A stretch of 64,000 nt of DNA from Bacilli bacterium (GTDB lineage: Bacteria > Bacillota_I > Bacilli_A > RF39 > UBA660). The DNA lies in NCBI GenBank assembly GCA_017436345.1, contig JAFSDH010000010.1:62001-126000 (forward strand), given 5' to 3'. This document shows, one piece after another, positions 59,200 to 64,000 of the stretch. Under the pieces are notes generated by a model. It made no database searches, had not been told where the DNA came from, and was given only the letters and a program-made list of their open reading frames with translations. Each line of letters starts with the position of its first letter. Positions within the stretch are counted from its first letter, which is position 1. The position numbers and the translations under genes are program-made.

Positions 59200-59760
59200 C
59201 TACTTTATATTTACTAATTTATCATTTAACTTTCTATAAACTAGTTTCATTTTTTCTTCATTAGTAATAATACATGCATCTTCAATATTAATCCATTTAA
59301 CACCACTATTTTCATCTTCTTTTATTCTAAGTACTTCTTCCTCATCTGCCTCAAATAAAAAACAACAATCTAAGTGCAAATGTGAAGAAACAAACTTTCC
59401 TCTTTTAACATGTGGATCAACAGTTAAAATTTGTAACGCATAAATACCATCACTTAATAATTTTAAATTATCTAATCCAGTTTCTTCTTCTGCTTCTTTT
59501 CTAGCTACATGTAATAAATCTCCATCACCATCAGCATGACCCCCGGTCCATGCCCATGAATCATATATATTATGATAAATCATTAAGACTTTCGTTCTTT
59601 CTTTATTAACAATCCAGTTAGATGCAGTAAAATGACCCATCTTATTATCTCTTGTTAATACATCATCAAAAGTATCAATATAATCAAGCATTAACTCCTT
59701 ATCACATTCTTCTTGTTCATTAAAAGGAACAAATCTTTCTAAACATTCTCTTAAATTCAT
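59200..59760 (-). CDS. NUDIX hydrolase
   Basis: A 186-residue hydrolase of nucleoside-diphosphate-linked compounds. The Nudix box GHADGDGDLLHVARKEAEEETGL (given here as GHADGDGD and ARKEAEEETGL) keeps the metal-binding Glu residues of EAEEE; the first Glu is Gly and the Arg is Lys, which is common in the GGHADGD subgroup. Possible substrates are 8-oxo-dGTP or IPP-related compounds; unknown. AGGTGATAAT precedes ATG 59760. Confidence 0.88.
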   Translation of the reverse strand: MNLRECLERFVPFNEQEECDKELMLDYIDTFDDVLTRDNKMGHFTASNWIVNKERTKVLMIYHNIYDSWAWTGGHADGDGDLLHVARKEAEEETGLDNLKLLSDGIYALQILTVDPHVKRGKFVSSHLHLDCCFLFEADEEEVLRIKEDENSGVKWINIEDACIITNEEKMKLVYRKLNDKLVNIK

Positions 59761-59785
59761 ATTATCACCTAATAAAATTATACAT

Positions 59786-59814
59786 TAAAAAAAGATAAAT
59801 TGCTTTATCTTTTT
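59786..59814 (-). terminator. Terminator after the 59821-60279 lipoprotein gene
   Basis: Arms AAAGATAAA (59791-59799) and TTTATCTTT (59804-59812), then T7. Confidence 0.8.
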
Positions 59815-59820
59815 CTAATA

Positions 59821-60279
59821 TTATTTACAAGTATATCCTTCGGCTTCAATATTTGTAACGAATTTATCGAAATCCATATCTTTTCCTTCAAAATCCATTC
59901 CAATTTTCTTTAAAAGATCTTTATCAGCAACTTTTAAATCAGCATCAAAAGTAACAGTCATGTTATCATCAAATTCAACACTAATTTTTAGACCATCGTA
60001 TGTATCTTTTTCAAGCCCATAAGTTGATAAGAAAGATTCTTTAATTATTCCTTTTGTTTCTTCATCAATGTCTTTAAAAGTTGTAATACCCATTGATTCA
60101 TTAGATGGTACAACTATCATTTTAATTTTATCAATTTCATTATTAGTTGCACTTACATCAAAAGATATTTTACCACTACTGTCTGTATAATCACATACTG
60201 TTGTCTTAACCTTGTCACCACACCCTGTTAAAAGAATAACAAACGATAATGAAAAAACTAGCATTAATAACTTTTTCAT
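59821..60279 (-). CDS. Lipoprotein, possibly DUF1307 (YehR-like)
   Basis: A 152-residue lipoprotein with lipobox VILLTGCG (Cys near 20). The mature part is a small alternating beta domain with EVE-type strands and a helix (ETKGIIKESFLSTYGLEKDTYDGL) and a terminal Cys (GYTCK) that may pair with Cys in TTVCDY. The pattern recalls YehR/DUF1307. GGAGGTGAATAT precedes ATG 60279. Function unknown. Confidence 0.6.
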   Translation of the reverse strand: MKKLLMLVFSLSFVILLTGCGDKVKTTVCDYTDSSGKISFDVSATNNEIDKIKMIVVPSNESMGITTFKDIDEETKGIIKESFLSTYGLEKDTYDGLKISVEFDDNMTVTFDADLKVADKDLLKKIGMDFEGKDMDFDKFVTNIEAEGYTCK

Positions 60280-60345
60280 ATATTCACCTCCTTATATTAA
60301 TAATTATATCAACTTAAAATTTTTTTCTCAATTAAAATAAATTAT

Positions 60346-62187
60346 TTATATCTTAAAATAATTACATATATCTGTAACTATATAATCAATATCTAAATTA
60401 ATATTCTTTTTTAACTCTTTTATCTTCCCATGATTAATAAACTTATTATCAATTCCAGTAATTTTAATTTTATTTTTAGCTTCTTTATGATTAAAGTACT
60501 CTAGTATATTACTACCAAGTCCATTAGTCTTTATATTAGTTTCATATACATAAATATTAGAATTATTTTTAATCAAATCTTTTAAAATATCTTTATCTAT
60601 CGGCTTTATATATCTAGCATTAATAATATTAATATCTTTATCTTCTAAAGCATCATTTAATAACATTACATCTGTACCATAACTAATAACAACATTTTTA
60701 CTCTTACTCTTCTTTAAATATTCCCAAGTTCCTATCTTAATCTCTTTAAAAGAAGTTTTTTCATATTCAAGTACATCTCTTTCATATCTAATACAAAATG
60801 GATTAGTTTGTTTATAAAAACCCGTATATAAAAGATCACGAATCTCTTCATTATCTTTTCCCATACATATAACTATATTGGGAATACTATTTAAAAAGCT
60901 AATATCAAATACACCATGATGCGTCTCACCATCTTCCCCTACAAGTCCAGCACGATCTATTCCAATAACAACATGAGCATTCATTCTCGCAATATCATGA
61001 TTAATATTATCATATGCCCTTTGTAAAAAAGATGAATAAATTGGTAAAAAAACCTTTTTATTATTTAAAGCAATACTACAAGCTAATGTTGTTGCAAAAG
61101 ATTCAGTAATACCTGTATCAATACTTCTGTCTGGAAAATCTTTAAAAATCTTCTCTAACTTACTACCACTAATCATAGCCGGTGTAATTGTTACAATATC
61201 TTTGTCACTTTCCATAAACTCATGAACTGTATTACTAACTACTTCACTTAAACTAGTAACTATACTTTTATTTTGAATACCAGTTTCAACATCAAAACTA
61301 CCTACACCATGCCAACTACTACTATTTTCTTCCGCAGGTTTATAACCTTTTCCTTTTTGTGTTACAACATGAACTAAAATCGACTTTTTAGATGATTTAG
61401 CTTTCTTTAAAGCCTTAATAACATCTTTAATATTATGACCATCAATCGGACCTAAATAATCAATATTTAAATTAGTAAAAAGATTATCATTTAATTTACT
61501 TTTAAAACACTCTTTAACATCATGAGTAAACTTATATATTTTCTTACCCGTTTTACTTTTATTAAGCATAAGCTTATATCCATGTTTAGCATTAGTATAA
61601 CTATTACTAATTCTAATCTTATTTAAAAACTCACTCATTCCACCAACATTTTTAGAAATAGACATATTATTATCATTTAAAATAATTATTACTTTTGAAC
61701 CCAAATTATCAACATTATTTAAAGCCTCTAAAGCTAAACCTCCTGTTAAGGAACCATCTCCAATAATTGCAATTACTTCATTTTTCTTCTTATCTAAATC
61801 TCTTGCATAAGCAAAACCAAGCGCTGCAGCAATTGAAGTTGATGAGTGTCCCGCTTCAAACGGATCATGAATACTTTCTTTTCTTTTTTGAAAACCTGAT
61901 ATACCATCTATTTGTCTTAATTTATCAAACATCTTAGCGCGACCAGTTAATATTTTATGAACATAAGACTGATGTCCTACATCAAAAATAAATTTATCAT
62001 TAGGAGAATCAAACACATAGTGAAGCGCTACTGTTAATTCAACAATCCCTAAATTACTAGCTAAATGACCACCTGTTTTAGATAGCTTATCTATTATAAA
62101 TTTTCTTATATCTATACATAAATCTTCTAATTCTTTATTAGTTAATTCTTTCAAAAAACTAGGATCTTTAATATCTGTTATCTTCAT
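60346..62187 (-). CDS. dxs: 1-deoxy-D-xylulose-5-phosphate synthase
   Basis: First enzyme of the MEP isoprenoid pathway and source of DXP for thiamine and pyridoxal. A 613-residue TPP enzyme: GHQSYVHKILTGR, the TPP motif GDGSLTGGLALEAL with NDNNMSISKNVG, and central DRAGLVGEDGETHHGVFD. Length is standard. With ispH and uppS in the window, it shows isoprenoids are made by MEP rather than mevalonate. TAGGTGAACAATT precedes ATG 62187; extended -10 TGTTATACT at 62214-62206. Confidence 0.96.
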   Translation of the reverse strand: MKITDIKDPSFLKELTNKELEDLCIDIRKFIIDKLSKTGGHLASNLGIVELTVALHYVFDSPNDKFIFDVGHQSYVHKILTGRAKMFDKLRQIDGISGFQKRKESIHDPFEAGHSSTSIAAALGFAYARDLDKKKNEVIAIIGDGSLTGGLALEALNNVDNLGSKVIIILNDNNMSISKNVGGMSEFLNKIRISNSYTNAKHGYKLMLNKSKTGKKIYKFTHDVKECFKSKLNDNLFTNLNIDYLGPIDGHNIKDVIKALKKAKSSKKSILVHVVTQKGKGYKPAEENSSSWHGVGSFDVETGIQNKSIVTSLSEVVSNTVHEFMESDKDIVTITPAMISGSKLEKIFKDFPDRSIDTGITESFATTLACSIALNNKKVFLPIYSSFLQRAYDNINHDIARMNAHVVIGIDRAGLVGEDGETHHGVFDISFLNSIPNIVICMGKDNEEIRDLLYTGFYKQTNPFCIRYERDVLEYEKTSFKEIKIGTWEYLKKSKSKNVVISYGTDVMLLNDALEDKDINIINARYIKPIDKDILKDLIKNNSNIYVYETNIKTNGLGSNILEYFNHKEAKNKIKITGIDNKFINHGKIKELKKNINLDIDYIVTDICNYFKI

Positions 62188-62205
62188 AATTGTTCACCTA
62201 TTAAA

Positions 62206-62214
62206 AGTATAACA
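62206..62214 (-). promoter_or_regulatory. Extended -10 promoter of dxs
   Basis: TGTTATACT on the minus strand, 18 nt before ATG 62187. Confidence 0.55.
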
Positions 62215-62216
62215 TA

Positions 62217-62249
62217 AAAATAAAAAGTAAGTATAATTACTTACTTTCT
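62217..62249 (-). terminator. Terminator after the patatin gene
   Basis: A 10-bp stem AAAGTAAGTA (62224-62233) with TACTTACTTT (62238-62247), then T-rich sequence leading into the dxs promoter. Confidence 0.85.
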
Positions 62250-63094
62250 AAATAATTTTTTAATGATTTAATTATCTTTTTACAATCTCTAACTCCTAAA
62301 TCATAAACAGCTTGTAACTTATTAGGATTCTTTTCTATTATATCAATATTAATTTTCTTAGATGGACGTATAACAAATATTTCTTTTTTAGCTTCCATAT
62401 CAATTATTTTTTCAATAACACTATTATATTCATTATGACGATTAAACATAACATTAACCATCTCAGGATATTTTCTAAATTTTAATTTTACCAAACTTCT
62501 TTTCTTTTTAGACAAAGGTCTTTTTCTATAATCAAATGGCTGTGTCAAAACAACAATAATTTTATCATAACCTAAACTCTTCATCTTCTCTACCGGAATA
62601 CTATCAGAAATTCCCCCATCTAAATATTTTTTTCCATTAATATCTATCATTTTAGATGCAAAAGGCATAGCCGACGATGCTCTAAGTTCTTCCAACTGTT
62701 CATAAATATTTGTTATTTTAAAGTATTCTGGTTTACCTGTTTTAACATCAGTTGCACAAGCATAATAATCTTTTCCACTATTCATAAAAGTATCATTATC
62801 AAAAGGAAATAATTCCTTTGTAACACGATAATATGCAAAATCACGATTAACAACATTCCCTGTTAAAAATAACGATCTTAAACTAATAAATCTTTTATCT
62901 CCACAATACTTCTTATTATATAAAAGAGCTCTTTTCCTCTGCTTAGAAAAATAATTAGGACCAAATAAAGCTCCAGCTGATGTACCAATAATACCATCTA
63001 TTTCAATATTATTATCCATTAATATATCTAAAACACCAACCGTATACATTCCACGCATTGCGCCGCCTTCTAAAACTAATCCTACTTTAGTCAT
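62237..63094 (-). CDS. Patatin-like phospholipase
   Basis: A 285-residue serine-Asp lipase: oxyanion loop GGAMRGMY near 9-16, nucleophile GTSAGAL (Ser39), catalytic Asp in DGGISDSIP. No signal peptide, so it is probably cytoplasmic or membrane-peripheral. It resembles the YjjU/YchK group of bacterial patatins. GAGGTG precedes ATG 63094, which overlaps the upstream gene by 8 nt. Same operon as the kinase-like protein. Confidence 0.92.
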   Translation of the reverse strand: MTKVGLVLEGGAMRGMYTVGVLDILMDNNIEIDGIIGTSAGALFGPNYFSKQRKRALLYNKKYCGDKRFISLRSLFLTGNVVNRDFAYYRVTKELFPFDNDTFMNSGKDYYACATDVKTGKPEYFKITNIYEQLEELRASSAMPFASKMIDINGKKYLDGGISDSIPVEKMKSLGYDKIIVVLTQPFDYRKRPLSKKKRSLVKLKFRKYPEMVNVMFNRHNEYNSVIEKIIDMEAKKEIFVIRPSKKINIDIIEKNPNKLQAVYDLGVRDCKKIIKSLKNYLESK

Positions 63095-63614
63095 GAAGCA
63101 CCTCTATACCATTACTTACATCAATAAAATTAATTCCAAGTTCTAAACACTCTTTTTCAATATTTTTACTAATAAGAATTAATTTATCTAAAATATCTAA
63201 TAATTCAATATCACTTCTTTTAAATGTCCAATCATCTTTTGTCTCATATTTTCTTATTATTGAAAATTTTTCTTCCTTGTCTATATTAGGATATCCAAGA
63301 AAATATATATCCCATTTATCTTTATCTAAATACCTAACAATATCTTTAGGCATAACATGAGCAGAATCAAGAATAAACTTTTCATCAGTTGTATCAATAA
63401 TACTAATAACAGTTGATAAAAAAAGTGATAATTTATTACTCGTTTCTGAATTAATTACAACATTACTAATAATTCCAACATCAGGATAATTCCTTTTAAA
63501 AGATGCCGTAAAATAATCAATAGGAATATGATTATATTTATTATCTCCACATATCTTCTTAGCAAAAGTACTTTTACCAGATTTTGCTACTCCACCAATA
63601 AAAATATTTTTCAT
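63087..63614 (-). CDS. P-loop kinase-like protein
   Basis: A 175-residue protein with Walker A GGVAKSGKST (about 6-15), an Asp at IPIDYF, an ILDSAHV strand and the basic segment KYETKDDWTFKRSD. The size and plan fit small-molecule or nucleotide kinases of the P-loop fold, substrate unknown. ATG 63614 follows AGGAGGAAATTT; an upstream in-frame start lacks a site. The site overlaps the stop of the preceding gene (TAGGAGG). Confidence 0.7.
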   Translation of the reverse strand: MKNIFIGGVAKSGKSTFAKKICGDNKYNHIPIDYFTASFKRNYPDVGIISNVVINSETSNKLSLFLSTVISIIDTTDEKFILDSAHVMPKDIVRYLDKDKWDIYFLGYPNIDKEEKFSIIRKYETKDDWTFKRSDIELLDILDKLILISKNIEKECLELGINFIDVSNGIEVLHD

Positions 63615-63624
63615 AAATTTCCTC

Positions 63625-64000
63625 CTATTTATAAGCAATAAATCTCGGTCCCTCATCAGAATAACCAACTTGAATAACTAATAAATCATCAACATAAAAT
63701 ATATATAAAACTTCTTCTCTTCCATCTAATATATAATACATTGCTTTATCATATTCATTACCTAAATATCTTTTATTACTAACGATAGCTTCTCTACCTT
63801 CAATTAATTCTTCTAAATTAATATTAGAACTATTATCTGTTATTTCAGCTTTTTCAATTACTGATAAAATATACTCTTCTTCTAAAATATATTCATAATT
63901 ACATAAATTACCATCTTCATATTCTAAAATAAGCATATAAATACCTAAAGGTAACTCTTTAATATCCCAACTAGTAATAGAAATATCTCTTTTTTTATTA
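63625..64000 (-). CDS. Unknown acidic protein (partial, runs off window end)
   Basis: The frame is open from the window end to TAG 63625 with no stop, and the part before ATG 63936 (KELPLGIY) reads like protein, so the gene probably starts beyond 64000. A start at 63936 with AGGTATTTAT is a weaker option. Acidic, about 40% hydrophobic, no membrane helix; blocks such as MLILEYEDGNLCNYE suggest a beta-rich fold. Not recognised. Heads the unit with the kinase-like and patatin genes. Confidence 0.5.
   Translation of the reverse strand, partial: NKKRDISITSWDIKELPLGIYMLILEYEDGNLCNYEYILEEEYILSVIEKAEITDNSSNINLEELIEGREAIVSNKRYLGNEYDKAMYYILDGREEVLYIFYVDDLLVIQVGYSDEGPRFIAYK

Noticed and set aside
2284-62249. 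Dispersed hairpins as a CRISPR array or mobile repeat
   Set aside because: Each hairpin lies at a gene end with a T-run, stems differ, and spacing follows genes; they are terminators.

Overview
This 64 kb window comes from an AT-rich (visibly below 30% GC over most of its length) anaerobic Firmicute of the Bacilli / Mollicutes-like kind, probably gut-associated. The grounds are mixed. SMC is short (983 aa), the length known for mycoplasma P115-type SMC. A CotE spore-coat homologue points to Bacilli. Desulfoferrodoxin suggests an anaerobe. Dxs and IspH show the MEP isoprenoid route. UGA is used as a stop (cdsA, DUF4186 gene) and Trp is encoded by TGG, so the code is standard and not the mycoplasma code. 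The exact lineage cannot be fixed from the window.

Layout: almost every gene is on the minus strand, so that strand is presumably the leading one. Exceptions are a two-gene toxin-antitoxin-like unit (12720-13888), a 48-codon membrane micro-ORF (35818-35964) and a TetR regulator (54726-55247). No stretch over 300 bases lacks a gene, and I saw no tRNA, rRNA, insertion sequence or CRISPR. Most genes are compact cassettes: a terminator hairpin, an extended -10 promoter (often TGTTATAAT), an AGGTGAT-type ribosome site within about 20 nt, then ATG.

Region by region: 1-3.6 kb, a degenerate transglutaminase-like protein, an LRR protein and membrane proteins. 3.6-11.3 kb, housekeeping: smc, rseP-cdsA-uppS, a membrane-anchored lysozyme and rpsP-khpA. 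11.4-17 kb, CotE, the TA-like pair, a metalloprotease-like protein and a surface protein. 17-25.5 kb, miaB-ylbF, ankyrin and membrane proteins, an XRE sensor, lemA-TPM, and an ABC-F gene behind a leader-peptide attenuator. 25.7-32.4 kb, PrcB-like lipoproteins, a cation exchanger behind a probable yybP-ykoY riboswitch, an arylsulfotransferase-like protein, XRE regulators and an orphan prepilin. 32.5-39.4 kb, DUF4186, an ftsZ that stops at the GTPase core, an acyltransferase-like protein, a GH13 amylase and an esterase. 39.5-47 kb, a secreted ubiquitin-domain surface protein, pseudouridine synthase, desulfoferrodoxin, a second surface protein, SDR, ZIP, ispH and a CPBP protease. 47-58 kb, a heterodimeric ABC exporter, two XRE-TM regulators, a TetR-controlled membrane operon with paired palindromic operators, and an ABC-2 transporter. 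58-64 kb, tocopherol-cyclase-like, NUDIX, lipoprotein, dxs, patatin, P-loop kinase-like and a partial gene.

The most unusual content is a ubiquitin-like domain, about 70% identical to eukaryotic ubiquitin by my residue count. It sits directly after a signal peptide, lacks the terminal Gly-Gly, and is followed by a surface-protein domain and an NPKTS sorting-type tail. Other strong points are the ABC-F attenuator, the metal riboswitch, the tail-less FtsZ, the PemK/Panacea-like pair and the TetR circuit.
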